A stretch of 61,473 nt of DNA from Ferdinandcohnia sp036965165. Lineage in GTDB: Bacteria > Bacillota > Bacilli > Bacillales > Bacillaceae_L. Positions 17,278-26,053 of this stretch are shown here, in pieces (the first letter of the stretch is position 1; the number at the start of each line of letters is the position of its first letter). The notes beneath the pieces are model-generated. The model saw nothing but the letters and a program-made list of their open reading frames with translations, was not told the DNA's origin and made no database searches. The stretch lies in assembly GCF_036965165.1 (NCBI RefSeq), contig NZ_JBALOX010000067.1, forward strand, positions 1-61,473. The letters are read 5' to 3'. A program made the translations under genes and the position numbers.

Positions 17278-17781
17278 TTAGATTCCTAGTAGTGGATACG
17301 TTATCAATTTTTCTTGTGTGGCATATTGTAAGACGCACATAGCGGTACGTGTATATTGCTTTTCTAGCAGATAGTGAGATTCAGTCATGGGGAGCTCTTG
17401 TTGATTTTTGAATTGGATAATGGATTGGGTTGCATTGTTTATTTGTTGGATTGGTATGATTGTTTTTATGTGGTGGTAGAAGATCCAGCTGCACTCAAAC
17501 GCGGTTGGTGAATGAGTGGGAAACGCGAAGATATTTCTTCGAGGGTTGATTGGAATGGGTACCTTCTGTATCGCGCCGGTCAGATAGGTGACGGCTTTTC
17601 GCCTTCCTTCATACGTGGCGCCACCTTCTAGGCAGGCCGTTTTGATGATTTGAAGTGGTGTTTGCCTTACGTAGAGGGTTTGATACTCCTCAATGACAAT
17701 CGCAAAGTAGTCGATGTCCCTAGCGGGGAGGATTGACATTGTTAGGGGGGTTACTTCATAAATTGGTAGAATCATTTTCAT
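17278..17781 (-). CDS. comK: ComK-family competence transcription factor
   Basis: A 167-residue protein matching ComK over its core: YEVTPLTMSILPA near the N terminus, LYVRQTPLQIIKTACLEGG, TYEGRRKAVTYLTGA, PIPINPRRNIFAFPTHSPT and CSWIFYHHI. It is about 25 residues shorter than B. subtilis ComK (192), mainly at the C terminus, where ComK carries its degradation and multimerisation signals. ComK activates DNA-uptake genes. The start has AAAGGAG 8 bases upstream. Bacilli often carry two ComK types, and this could be the accessory one. A scrap of a duplicate of its 5' end lies at 23206-23430. Confidence 0.82.
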   Translation of the reverse strand: MKMILPIYEVTPLTMSILPARDIDYFAIVIEEYQTLYVRQTPLQIIKTACLEGGATYEGRRKAVTYLTGAIQKVPIPINPRRNIFAFPTHSPTAFECSWIFYHHIKTIIPIQQINNATQSIIQFKNQQELPMTESHYLLEKQYTRTAMCVLQYATQEKLITYPLLGI

Positions 17782-17917
17782 GTGGTTCGCTCCTTTTTTT
17801 TGTGGTGGTGTTGCGGGGGATTTTTATTATTAGATTCAATAATTGGTCGGGATCAGGTGATATTGAGGTGGGACAATGTGGAATTAGTTCTTGATGTGTA
17901 ATCCATATAGTCCTATA

Positions 17918-18271
17918 TCACTTTGTTTCGAATTCCCTTTTGTTAATGATATTTGCTAAACTTTTATTAAAGTTTTTGATCTCTTCGTGATATTTTTGCG
18001 GAATGTCTTCATAAATTTCAGCAAGAGTTAGTTTTAAATCTATATTTTTGTCACTCTTAATTATTTCACCATTTACCAAAAGCTCATTACTTGAAATGTC
18101 AAGTTCAGAAGAAATCTTTTCAATCAATGGAATTGAAGGTGTTGCTTTACCGGTCTCAATATTACTTAAGTGGGTAGGGGATATCCCAATATCTAACGCT
18201 AAATCTTCCTGGTAGACTTTTTTCTTTGTTCGAATCCGCTTGATATTATGACCAATTACTTTTTCTAGCAC
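17918..18271 (-). CDS. XRE-family transcriptional regulator
   Basis: 117-residue DNA-binding protein. The N-terminal helix-turn-helix (IGHNIKRIRTKKKVYQEDLA, then GISPTHLSNIETGK) is of the lambda-Cro type. The C-terminal half (IYEDIPQKYHEEIKNFNKSL) resembles Bacillus regulators that end with a short helical partner-binding motif. I choose GTG 18271, preceded by AGAGGTGA, over the longer frame from 18334. It lies upstream of comK in the same direction and could regulate it. A partial copy of its 3' end occurs at 23334-23430. Confidence 0.85.
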   Translation of the reverse strand: MLEKVIGHNIKRIRTKKKVYQEDLALDIGISPTHLSNIETGKATPSIPLIEKISSELDISSNELLVNGEIIKSDKNIDLKLTLAEIYEDIPQKYHEEIKNFNKSLANIINKREFETK

Positions 18272-18527
18272 AAAATCACCTCTAACCTTAGTAAAGCCTA
18301 GATCAAAGGAAACGTGAAGAAACCCCAAGTTCAATAATTGTCCAATTTAAACTAACAGTTCAACTGTTGCAAAATTAGTTATAAAAAGAGAAAAGAATCG
18401 CACTGGTTAGATTAGAAGTGATCATATTTAAGTTCCAATTTATAGCCCCAAAAGCGATTCGTAAAATGAGTTGTATATAGCAACTGAGGTTTTTAGATAT
18501 GAATTTATATATAAGAGAATAGCAATA

Positions 18528-18650
18528 GCCCGATTAGTAAAAATCCGTACTAATCGGGCAATTTTTTTAAGTCGATTTCAAACAATTGTTTGTTTAATGG
18601 TCTGAGCCAGTAGTACCCAGTTAATTTGCGATAAGCATCAGTCCTCTCCC
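18528..18650 (+). repeat. Terminator-like hairpin joined to palindrome element, copy 3
   Basis: GCCCGATTAGTA (18528-18539) pairs perfectly with TACTAATCGGGC (18548-18559), followed by seven T, a good intrinsic terminator. It runs straight into GTCGATTTCAAACAATTGTTTG and the rest of a palindrome element. The same junction ('actaatcgggc', T run, 'gtcgatttcaaac') recurs near 30728, so the hairpin arm belongs to the element. From 18272 to 18527 I see only the presumed xre promoter. Confidence 0.65.
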
Positions 18651-18739
18651 TTATGGAAGTACATTGGGTAAAATAGGTGTCCAAACAGTCAAGTGTATAC
18701 TAGTTTATTTTTAGTCAGTCATGCCCTTATTTTTTATTT

Positions 18740-19554
18740 TTACTGTAACGGAATTTGATTATCATCCTCTTCATTAGAAAATCCCGTTGAGTATTTATAA
18801 CTTACTTCATTCCAATATACAATCTCAACAAAGATTTTTGTGCCAATAATTTCAACTATTTGTTTTCTAAAATCATCCACATTGGTAGTGAGGAAATTCC
18901 CCTTATTTATATATCTTTTTACTGTTTTTAACTTTTCGGTTGTAAGTCTGGCTTTGGTCCAACCACCATATCGTAAAGAATTAACTTTTGGTCACCTATA
19001 AAAGCATCATCTTCATATATGGTGTTTAATAAAGTTCCACACCCATGTTTGATCCCTTCCTCTTTGTAAAAGTCCGGTATTCCCTTTTTGATGATGTAGT
19101 CCTCAATTTTTTTTGTCTTTATTCCTGTGTAGTCCGAAAGAAATTTTGTAGAGTATAGGAAATCATGTATTAGTTGATTTATTATTTTATAACGTAATTG
19201 CCAAGGAACATCACGATCTTGAAAGGCATTTGATAGTACTCTTAGTAACCGATCAGATTCATTGGGTGTTTCTGAATTAATTACATTGCATATGACTAAT
19301 CTGTTCTTGTTAATTGTATTAAGAGCTGCAAAATTTTTAAAAAAGTTAATTAAAGAGCACTTTTTGTTAAAATACTCCACAATTAATACAGTCTGGTTTG
19401 TTAGGTTGGTTAGAATATTATAACGATTCTTAGCGCTTTCGGGCCCAAGAGTATAAGGGTAATCACAGATGATATCGTTAACAGACAAGAAGGCTAATCT
19501 AGTTTCATAGATTGTCTTATTACTGAAAAATAAAGGTGAAATAGGAACATTTAA
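18740..19554 (-). pseudogene. Broken hypothetical gene (frameshift and lost start)
   Basis: The main frame (19554-18928) reads as genuine protein, for example YETRLAFLSVNDIICDYPY, KNRLVICNVINSETP, DVPWQLRYKIINQLIHD and IKHGCGTLLNTIYEDD. It opens directly after a TAG with no usable start and no ribosome binding site; TTG 19488 is possible but unsupported. Near 18945 a one-base shift moves the reading to another frame, which continues TTEKLKTVKRYINKGNFLTT and then VEIIGTKIFVEIVYWNE to a stop at 18740. The gene therefore appears inactivated at both ends. I do not recognise the family. Confidence 0.6.
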
Positions 19555-19706
19555 CTAGTTCTGGTAATGAAACAATGGGGCGGTTCCCCAGTGGCAGATA
19601 TAACACACAACTGTTACACTTAGTGTGGGGGCAGAGGGCAGGTCCGTCGTCCTAGGAAAAAAACGGTGGGGCAAGAAACCAGTCCCCGTGTCCAGGAGAT
19701 ATGCAA

Positions 19707-20474
19707 ATGAGAGAGAAAACAAGTAAGAATGGTAGTGTTGAAAAAGCGTTACAGGTTATTGAATGCTTTGATTTAAGAAGCCCATCTTTGTCATTGGACG
19801 AACTTTCGAAAAAGACGGGGTTCTCCAAGCCAACGGTCTTTCGCATGATTTCTTCGCTTGAGAAGTTTGGTTATTTGAAACGAATTAATGAGGATGGACT
19901 TATGAAGTATCGGCTGGGAATGGCATTTCTAGAAAAAAGTCATATTGTAAATAGTCATTTTGATATTCGAGAATTGGCCAAACAGGAAATGCTCGCACTT
20001 CGAAATGAAACTGGTTTATCGGTTCAATTAGCCATTCGAGATGGAAATGAGGCAATCTATATTGAACATTTTGAAGCCTTATCTGCTTTTCGGGTTTTTC
20101 CTCAGGTAGGAAGAAGAGTTCCTTTGTATGCGGCAGCTTGTCCACGAGTTTTACTCGCATTTGTTCAAAGCGAAGAACAAAAGTCAATATTAGATAGTTA
20201 TACATATACCATGTTCACCCCACACACCAAAATTGATCACGAACTCATTTTTTCTGAATTAAAAGATATAAAAGAAAAAGGGTATGCGGTTAGTAGGGGA
20301 GAATTGCATGAGGGAACAGCTGCGATTGCTGTACCTATTTTTGATATCAATCACAATGTAATCGCTGCGTTAAGTGTGATTGGCCTTGACCACGAGTTCG
20401 ATGAACAGTTATCGTCATATGTTGCTAGATTAAAAGTAAGTGCAGAGATAATACACGAAAAGTTACGCTATTAA
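19707..20474 (+). CDS. IclR-family transcriptional regulator
   Basis: About 255 residues. The N-terminal winged helix-turn-helix has KALQVIECFDL and LSKKTGFSKPTVFRMISSL. The C-terminal IclR ligand domain has ELAKQEMLALRNETGLSV, VGRRVPLYAAACPRVLLAF and GELHEGTAAIAVPIFD. ATG 19707 has GGAG 8 bases upstream; ATG 19701 is too close to it. It probably controls the permease and creatininase-family genes that follow on the same strand, through the palindrome at 20593-20608. Confidence 0.93.
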   Translation: MREKTSKNGSVEKALQVIECFDLRSPSLSLDELSKKTGFSKPTVFRMISSLEKFGYLKRINEDGLMKYRLGMAFLEKSHIVNSHFDIRELAKQEMLALRNETGLSVQLAIRDGNEAIYIEHFEALSAFRVFPQVGRRVPLYAAACPRVLLAFVQSEEQKSILDSYTYTMFTPHTKIDHELIFSELKDIKEKGYAVSRGELHEGTAAIAVPIFDINHNVIAALSVIGLDHEFDEQLSSYVARLKVSAEIIHEKLRY

Positions 20475-20592
20475 ATCTGTTTGTTACAGGCTATCCAATT
20501 GGATGGCCTTTTTTAGAATTAATTAAAAAACTCGAAAAAATAAGTGAAATATTTTGATTATTAGTGTAAAATGAAAACAATATTTTTAATTG

Positions 20593-20608
20593 TGAAATAA
20601 TTATTTCA
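20593..20608. promoter_or_regulatory. Candidate IclR operator
   Basis: TGAAATAATTATTTCA is a perfect 16-bp palindrome 23 bases before the permease start. It resembles known IclR-family sites (TGGAAATnATTTCCA type). A related half, GTGAAATATTTTGA, lies about 50 bp upstream. Confidence 0.55.
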
Positions 20609-20631
20609 TATAGTGAAATGGAGGTAGAGGT

Positions 20632-22035
20632 ATGAATCTAGAAACATCAACCAATCAAGCTGTTTCAGGAACTGGAAAGCTTAATAGGGGATTAGGTTTT
20701 GTCGATTTATGGAGTGTTGGAGTTGGAGCGTTAATTGGGGGAGGGATCTTCACGGTAATTGGTCCAGCAGTAGCACAAGCTGGTCCAGCCTTATTTGTGG
20801 CCTTTTTGATTGCTGGTATCATTGCAATTCTTTCAAGTATGAGTTACTCAGAATTAGCTTCGAATTGGCCATATGAAGGAGCATCATATGCGTATTCTAA
20901 ATTTGCGTTTTCTCCCATTCATAAGGATTTAGGAAGATTGATGGCGTTATGGTGTTCAGGTCTTTACTTTTTATCCTTTGCTTTTGCGGCAGGGGCAGTA
21001 AACCTAGGCTTTGCCGGTTATTTTAATTTTATTTTTCCATCACTTTCACCGACGATTGTGGCACCTTTGGTATCAATTGCGATCACAGGGTTGTTGTTAG
21101 TTGGAATTAAAACGACAGGAAAGGTAAATACCTTCTTCTCGATTATTCAAGTTGTGTCCTTATTTGCAATTGCTATTATTACGATTTTCCACAATCCAAC
21201 AGGTCCCTTTATGCATAGTGACTTTTTACCAAATGGATGGACTGGGGTATTTGCAGCAACTGCGTTAATCGCTTTTGGACAAATGCAGGTAGAGGCAGTA
21301 TTAACCCTAGGAGAGGAAGCAAAAAATCCAAGACGGAATCTTCCATTAGCGCAAATTTCAGCTCTTGTAACAGTCGTTATCCTCTATTGTTTGACTGGAT
21401 TTGGTGTTGTTTCTGCAGCAGAACCAAGTGTGCTTTCGGCTTCCACAGCACCATTATCACTTGCAATTGAAACCGTATTACCTGGGTTTGGTGCCATATT
21501 GATTGCAATAGCAGCTCTTACTGCAACAGGAACCTCAACAGTAGGCTGTTTATTAGGGTCTTCAAGAATGTTATTCGCTGCAGCAAGGGAGAACGCTGTC
21601 CCAGCCTTTTTAGGAAAGGTCAGCCCGAAGACGCATGTTCCTGTGGCGGCGACTGTGTTTACAGGAATTATTGCGCTTGGAACTACCCTTATGAGTACAA
21701 TGGGATATGGGCAGGCCATTTCAATTGCAGTTGGTGCAGCCGTATTTGCAAACTGGCTGATGATGGGTCTTATGAACATTGCATTAGTTATAGTAAGGAT
21801 CAAGCAACCGCACTTAAAACCGGTATTTCGTTTTCCTGTGAATATTAAAAACATTCCAGTGCTTGCAATAGTCGCAGCGGTAGCATCATTCTGGATTTTA
21901 ACGTATATACAGCCAATTCCATTGTTAATTGGGATTAGCTGGCTTGTATTGATCACTGCATTTTATTACCTTTATTCAAGAAGTCGTTGGAACTATTTAG
22001 ATGAAAACGATATGGAAACACTCACAAAAGACTAA
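20632..22035 (+). CDS. APC-superfamily amino acid/amine permease
   Basis: 467-residue integral membrane transporter with about 12 TM helices. The APC N-terminal signature VGVGALIGGGIFTVIGPA sits in TM1, and GEEAKNPRRNLPLAQI follows in the usual loop after TM6. A GGAGGTAGAGG ribosome binding site precedes ATG 20632. It lies between an IclR regulator and a creatininase-family enzyme 15 bases downstream, so its substrate is probably a cyclic amide, a guanidine compound or another nitrogenous solute (inference). Confidence 0.9.
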   Translation: MNLETSTNQAVSGTGKLNRGLGFVDLWSVGVGALIGGGIFTVIGPAVAQAGPALFVAFLIAGIIAILSSMSYSELASNWPYEGASYAYSKFAFSPIHKDLGRLMALWCSGLYFLSFAFAAGAVNLGFAGYFNFIFPSLSPTIVAPLVSIAITGLLLVGIKTTGKVNTFFSIIQVVSLFAIAIITIFHNPTGPFMHSDFLPNGWTGVFAATALIAFGQMQVEAVLTLGEEAKNPRRNLPLAQISALVTVVILYCLTGFGVVSAAEPSVLSASTAPLSLAIETVLPGFGAILIAIAALTATGTSTVGCLLGSSRMLFAAARENAVPAFLGKVSPKTHVPVAATVFTGIIALGTTLMSTMGYGQAISIAVGAAVFANWLMMGLMNIALVIVRIKQPHLKPVFRFPVNIKNIPVLAIVAAVASFWILTYIQPIPLLIGISWLVLITAFYYLYSRSRWNYLDENDMETLTKD

Positions 22036-22050
22036 CGGGAGATGAGATAG

Positions 22051-22860
22051 TTGAAAAGCGTATGGCTTCAAGAAAATAAGTGGGAAGATGTAGAAAGTTA
22101 TTTACAAACTAAAAAAACTATTATTGTACCAGTTGGAAGTGTGGAACAACATGGCAAGCATTTGCCACTTGGAACAGATTCCTTTGTGGCGCTACGTGTT
22201 GCTGAGGAAGTAGGGAGAAAAACACATACATTGGTGGCTCCTCCGAACTGGGTCGGATGGGCACCCCATCATATGGCGTTTCCAGGAACGATTACATTGC
22301 GGCCTGAAACATTAACAAACCTTGTCTATGATATTTGTAAAAGCTTAGTCTACCATGGTTTTGAAAAAATCATAATCCTAAATGGCCACCGAGAGGCAAA
22401 TTTACCACCGCTAAAAATAGCAATTACAAAACTTCGTAATGAAACAGGTGCTTTTTTAGCAATAGCTGATCCATTTTACATTGCGGATCAAATTGGAAGA
22501 GAGATTAAGGTATCCGAACCAGGTGGAGTAGGCCATGCAGCTGAAATGGAAACATCTCATATGTACTACTTATATCCAGACCTTTGTGATCCTTCACAGG
22601 CTGTGAAGAATGTACACAACAAGCATCCATTCCTACAACATGACCCATTTGTGGAAGGGGACACTGTATTTGTACCAAGTGATGTAGCTATGTACCGAGA
22701 AGGAGCGAAAAACATTGGGGTAATCGGTGACCCAACCGTTTCAACAAAGGAAAACGGGGAAATCTACCACAACGCACTCGTTAAAAACCTAATCGAACTC
22801 ATCCGCTACTGCGAAGAAGAAGTAAAAATAGAAATCAGAAATAGAGAAATCCCACTCTAA
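22051..22860 (+). CDS. Creatininase-family amidohydrolase
   Basis: 269-residue soluble metal-dependent hydrolase. Family motifs are present: VPVGSVEQHGKHLPLGTDS with Glu/His/Asp metal ligands, WVGWAPHHMAFPGTITL, INLNGHREAN-type ILNGHREAN, and GGVGHAAEMETSHM. The family includes creatininase and mycofactocin or riboflavin-pathway amidohydrolases, so ring opening of a cyclic amide fits best. TTG start with GGGAGATGA upstream. It forms an operon with the APC permease. Confidence 0.88.
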   Translation: MKSVWLQENKWEDVESYLQTKKTIIVPVGSVEQHGKHLPLGTDSFVALRVAEEVGRKTHTLVAPPNWVGWAPHHMAFPGTITLRPETLTNLVYDICKSLVYHGFEKIIILNGHREANLPPLKIAITKLRNETGAFLAIADPFYIADQIGREIKVSEPGGVGHAAEMETSHMYYLYPDLCDPSQAVKNVHNKHPFLQHDPFVEGDTVFVPSDVAMYREGAKNIGVIGDPTVSTKENGEIYHNALVKNLIELIRYCEEEVKIEIRNREIPL

Positions 22861-22865
22861 GGGGG

Positions 22866-22902
22866 AACAGGGGGACGGTTCTCCCGTTCCCCTGTTTTTT
22901 CC
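22866..22902 (+). terminator. Terminator formed by a REP-like GGGACGGTTC hairpin
   Basis: ACAGGGG-G-ACGG pairs with CCGT-T-CCCCTGT, then six T. It ends the creatininase operon. The GGGACGGTTCTC core is shared with other intergenic hairpins in this window (29499, 30591, 30908, 56565, 56706). Confidence 0.7.
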
Positions 22903-23043
22903 CATTCCTAGATCGTAGTGACGCCACGAACGTCCCGATACAATATTTAACCATAACAGTCTTCAGATAGAACAGATGGCTTTTTGTGTTCAGATGGATG
23001 CGAAATGAGCTTTTTTACGATCTGTACTGATCGAAAATTTTAA

Positions 23044-23118
23044 TTCGAACAAATGTTTGTTTGGCGAATCACCACTACAGCCCCAACCGTTTCAAATTTC
23101 AAACAAGCGCTTGTTTGA
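23044..23118. repeat. Intergenic palindrome element, copy 4
   Basis: AACAAATGTTTGTT at about 23047-23061, and a perfect 18-bp palindrome CAAACAAGCGCTTGTTTG at 23100-23117, about 50 bp apart. Spacing and sequence match the paired palindromes of the other copies. The conserved tail is absent here. Confidence 0.6.
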
Positions 23119-23205
23119 ATGACTTTTTGGCTGATTTGAGATTATAGTTAATTAGTATTCCTGATACTAGCCAGTCATATCAGAAATGAATAATTCATGA
23201 GAGGA

Positions 23206-23430
23206 ATGATTTTCATGTGGTTCGCTCCTTTTTTGTGGTGGTGGCACGGTGGATTCTAATTAATAGATTATATTATTGGTCGGTTGAGAGGTGAATCAAT
23301 ATTGGAGGAAGAACAGATAGAAGTTTGCATTTATTATTTCTTTTTAGGATCGGAATTAATAAACTTTACAATTTTTTGATTCATTATTAATATGTCTTCG
23401 TGGTATTCCTTAGGGATTTCTTTATACATC
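23206..23430 (-). pseudogene. Scrap of a duplicated comK-xre junction
   Basis: On the minus strand 23334-23430 encodes MYKEIPKEYHEDILMNQKI and then FINSDPKKK and a stop. This is homologous to the C terminus of the XRE regulator at 17918. Next to it, 23206-23290 repeats the comK ribosome binding site and start region (AGGAGCGAACCACATGAAAA), after which the frame stops within 13 codons. Order and orientation are as in 17770-17960. It is a truncated duplicate of that junction, not an active gene. Confidence 0.65.
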
Positions 23431-23461
23431 CCGCCCCCCGCCAAAATAAAGTATTATGCTG

Positions 23462-23490
23462 TTGACAAATTAATTATTTTGATTTACGAT
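23462..23490 (+). promoter_or_regulatory. SigA-type promoter of the LacI operon
   Basis: TTGACA (23462-23467), a 17-base spacer, then TACGAT (23485-23490). Transcription should start about 23497, inside the first operator. Confidence 0.65.
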
Positions 23491-23496
23491 AAATGT

Positions 23497-23508
23497 GTAA
23501 CCGGTTAC
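23497..23508. promoter_or_regulatory. LacI-type operator O1
   Basis: GTAACCGGTTAC, a perfect 12-bp palindrome with the central CG typical of LacI/GalR regulators, directly at the predicted start of transcription. Flanking bases TGT...GGA are shared in part with O2. Confidence 0.75.
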
Positions 23509-23538
23509 GGAATATCGCTTTATTTTTTTTGTTGGTGT

Positions 23539-23550
23539 GTAACCGGTTAC
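23539..23550. promoter_or_regulatory. LacI-type operator O2
   Basis: A second identical GTAACCGGTTAC exactly 42 bp downstream of O1. That is four turns of B-DNA, so two repressor dimers would bind the same face. Confidence 0.75.
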
Positions 23551-23600
23551 GCATCAGTTTGCTTTAAAAATAGAAACAATTAGGGATGGTTGGTGCGATA

Positions 23601-24569
23601 ATGGCAACAATTCGGGATGTGGCAAAGCTGGCTGGTGTATCAGTAGCAACAGTGTCACGTGTATTAAATAATCAGGGATATGTCCATGAAGATACTAGGA
23701 AAAATGTGGAACAGGCGATTCAATCATTAAATTATCAACCGAATGCTGTTGCAAGAAGTTTATTTAAAAAAACATCGAAAACAATTGGGTTTATTATCCC
23801 AGATATTACAAACCCATTTTTTCCACAACTAGTCAAGACTGTCGAAGAAACATTAAGCAAGGCAGGATATAGCATACTCTTATTTAATAGCGATGAACAA
23901 TTAGAAAATGAACTTAAATTAATCGAAATAATGATCTCAAAATATGTAGATGGAATTATCATTGTTTCGAATACCCTCAAGAAGGAACATTTGAAAAATG
24001 TAAAGGTTCCCATCGTTGCTTTGGACCGTGTAATAAGTAGAGATATTCCGTCTATTTCATTAAACAATTACGAAGGTGCAAGAGAAGCAGTACGCTATTT
24101 ATTGTCGAAAGGCTGCAGCCATATTGCTCATTTGCAAGGGCCAAAGGATATCCATGTGGCAGATGAAAGGTTGCGTGGATACATAGATGAATTACAGGAA
24201 CATAAAAAGTCTACCTATATTTATGTTGGAAACTATGATTTAAAAACATCCATGAAATCCACAATGAAACTTCTTTCTGAACATCCAGAAGTTGATGGGA
24301 TTTTTGCTGGTAATGATATTATGGCGGTCGGTGCAATTAAAGCTATCACTGAACTTGGTTTGCAAATACCAAATGATATAAAAGTAATTGGATTTGATGG
24401 CATTGAATGGGGAATAGCAATTACCCCGGAGCTTACAACAATGGAACAACCGATCTATAAGCTGGGAGAAAAAAGTGTGGAACTTCTTCTAGAATTAATG
24501 ACGGGAACTTACACAGGGCAAAAACATTATGTTTTTGACGCAAACTTAATTGAACGCCGTTCTACTTAA
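23601..24569 (+). CDS. LacI-family transcriptional regulator (RbsR-like)
   Basis: 322-residue repressor. The N-terminal helix-turn-helix TIRDVAKLAGVSVATVSRVL is followed by the hinge helix and a periplasmic-binding-protein-like effector domain with IPDITNPFFPQLV and VDGIFAGNDIMAVGAI. ATG 23601 gives the standard LacI start; the longer frame from 23586 adds five residues not usual for the family. It should bind the two operators just upstream and so regulate itself and the ribonucleoside genes downstream. The effector may be ribose or a nucleoside. Confidence 0.92.
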   Translation: MATIRDVAKLAGVSVATVSRVLNNQGYVHEDTRKNVEQAIQSLNYQPNAVARSLFKKTSKTIGFIIPDITNPFFPQLVKTVEETLSKAGYSILLFNSDEQLENELKLIEIMISKYVDGIIIVSNTLKKEHLKNVKVPIVALDRVISRDIPSISLNNYEGAREAVRYLLSKGCSHIAHLQGPKDIHVADERLRGYIDELQEHKKSTYIYVGNYDLKTSMKSTMKLLSEHPEVDGIFAGNDIMAVGAIKAITELGLQIPNDIKVIGFDGIEWGIAITPELTTMEQPIYKLGEKSVELLLELMTGTYTGQKHYVFDANLIERRST

Positions 24570-24632
24570 CTATTAAAATCTACAAAATAGTATCCCATTG
24601 TGCAACTAAGAATGAAGGAGAGATTCATACAG

Positions 24633-25514
24633 ATGATTACGGTAATAGGGAGTTTAAATGTCGATTTAATGACAACAGTAAATCGTTATCCTCGATTAGG
24701 AGAAACATTGCTTGGGAAGACTTTTCAAAGAAATTTTGGGGGAAAAGGTGCAAATCAAGCAGTAGCTGCAGCAAGACTAGGCGGGGCGGTGAGGATGATA
24801 GGTTGTGTCGGACAAGATTTATTCGGTGAAGAATACATTTCCCACTTGAATAAGGAGGGAATTCTTATAGACAATGTGGAACCGGTTACACATGCAAGCA
24901 CTGGTACAGCATCCATATTTATTACGGAAGGTGATAATTTAATTGTTGTTGTTCCGGGTGCAAATTTCGAGCTCACGCCTGAGAAAATTGAGAAATATAA
25001 AGAGATAATCTCTCAAAGTAATATCTTACTTATTCAATTGGAGATTCCAATGGAAACTATTGAGAAGGTATTAGAAATAGCTCAAGAATTTGGGATTAGA
25101 GTTATCTTAAATCCTGCACCTTTTCGATCGATTCCATCACATTGGTGGGACACTATCACTTATCTGACGCCAAATGAACATGAAGCAGAGTGTTTAATGC
25201 AAGAGGATTCATTTAAAGAAGAATATAGGGAAAAATTAATAATAACAAGAGGAAATAAAGGACTTTCTTTTTTTAATCATGGCACAGAGATTGAAATTTC
25301 TGCACCAAAAGTAGAAGTCGTAGATACTACTGGAGCTGGTGATACATTTAATGGGGCTTTAACACATTTTCTTAACGAAGGCTATTCTCTTAAAGAAGCT
25401 TGTCAATATGCAGTTCATGCAGCAAGCCTATCCGTTACCAAGGCTGGAGCCCAAGGTGGAATGCCTTCACTACAGGAATTGCAAGACTTTATAACATCTA
25501 CTTCATCCAAGTAA
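24633..25514 (+). CDS. rbsK: Ribokinase
   Basis: 293-residue PfkB-family sugar kinase that converts ribose to ribose 5-phosphate. The motifs are GSLNVDLM at the N terminus, GGKGANQAVAAARLGG, and the catalytic DTTGAGDTFNGAL near the C terminus. GAAGGAGAGA about 10 bases upstream supports ATG 24633 rather than the longer frame. In this operon it would take the ribose released by the nucleoside hydrolase. It could also belong to a close PfkB relative such as deoxyribokinase. Confidence 0.88.
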   Translation: MITVIGSLNVDLMTTVNRYPRLGETLLGKTFQRNFGGKGANQAVAAARLGGAVRMIGCVGQDLFGEEYISHLNKEGILIDNVEPVTHASTGTASIFITEGDNLIVVVPGANFELTPEKIEKYKEIISQSNILLIQLEIPMETIEKVLEIAQEFGIRVILNPAPFRSIPSHWWDTITYLTPNEHEAECLMQEDSFKEEYREKLIITRGNKGLSFFNHGTEIEISAPKVEVVDTTGAGDTFNGALTHFLNEGYSLKEACQYAVHAASLSVTKAGAQGGMPSLQELQDFITSTSSK

Positions 25515-25542
25515 GATACATCCAACTAACAGGTGATAAAAA

Positions 25543-25956
25543 ATGTTAACAAAAATTAAAAACGGGTTAACTCCAAATATTTACTTTGAACTTAGACAAA
25601 AAGCTTCATTCCAAGAGTATTCTTTCCATGATGTTGAGATTGCCTTGAAAAACACATTATTTTCTATTGTAATTTACGAGGATGATCGCCCAATTGGTAT
25701 TGGAAGAGTGGTTGGGGATGATAGAATTGTATTTTTTATCAAAGATGTTGTTGTTGACCCAGAGTTTCGACAAAGGTCAATTGGTAAGCTCGTTATGGAA
25801 TCTCTTCTAGAATATATTGAAGAAAAGGCTTGTTCGAATGCTTATGTCGGCTTGATGGCAACTCCAAATACAGAAAAGTTTTATGAAAAATTTGGTTTTA
25901 TACAACGTCCAACAGACACATTAGGACATGGAATGGTCAAATTTGTAAATTTGTAA
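25543..25956 (+). CDS. GNAT-family N-acetyltransferase
   Basis: 137-residue acetyl-CoA-dependent acetyltransferase. Motif A (VVVDPEFRQRSIGKLVMESL) carries the acetyl-CoA pyrophosphate loop in the form QRSIGK, and FYEKFGFIQR is the usual motif B end. It lies between ribokinase and nucleoside hydrolase with short gaps, in the same operon. The substrate is unknown, and a role in nucleoside use is only suggested by position. Confidence 0.85.
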   Translation: MLTKIKNGLTPNIYFELRQKASFQEYSFHDVEIALKNTLFSIVIYEDDRPIGIGRVVGDDRIVFFIKDVVVDPEFRQRSIGKLVMESLLEYIEEKACSNAYVGLMATPNTEKFYEKFGFIQRPTDTLGHGMVKFVNL

Positions 25957-26053
25957 AACAGTAGTTTTAGATAGAACTTAAGGGGGTGATGACAAAAATT
26001 CAAAAAAAACTTTCCTTTATAAAAACAAAATCACACTCAAAAGGAGAATGAAC

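Noticed and set aside
14675..19554. Intact prophage
   Set aside because: An amidase and a DnaD-like gene are phage-like, but there is no integrase, terminase, capsid, tail or holin gene nearby.
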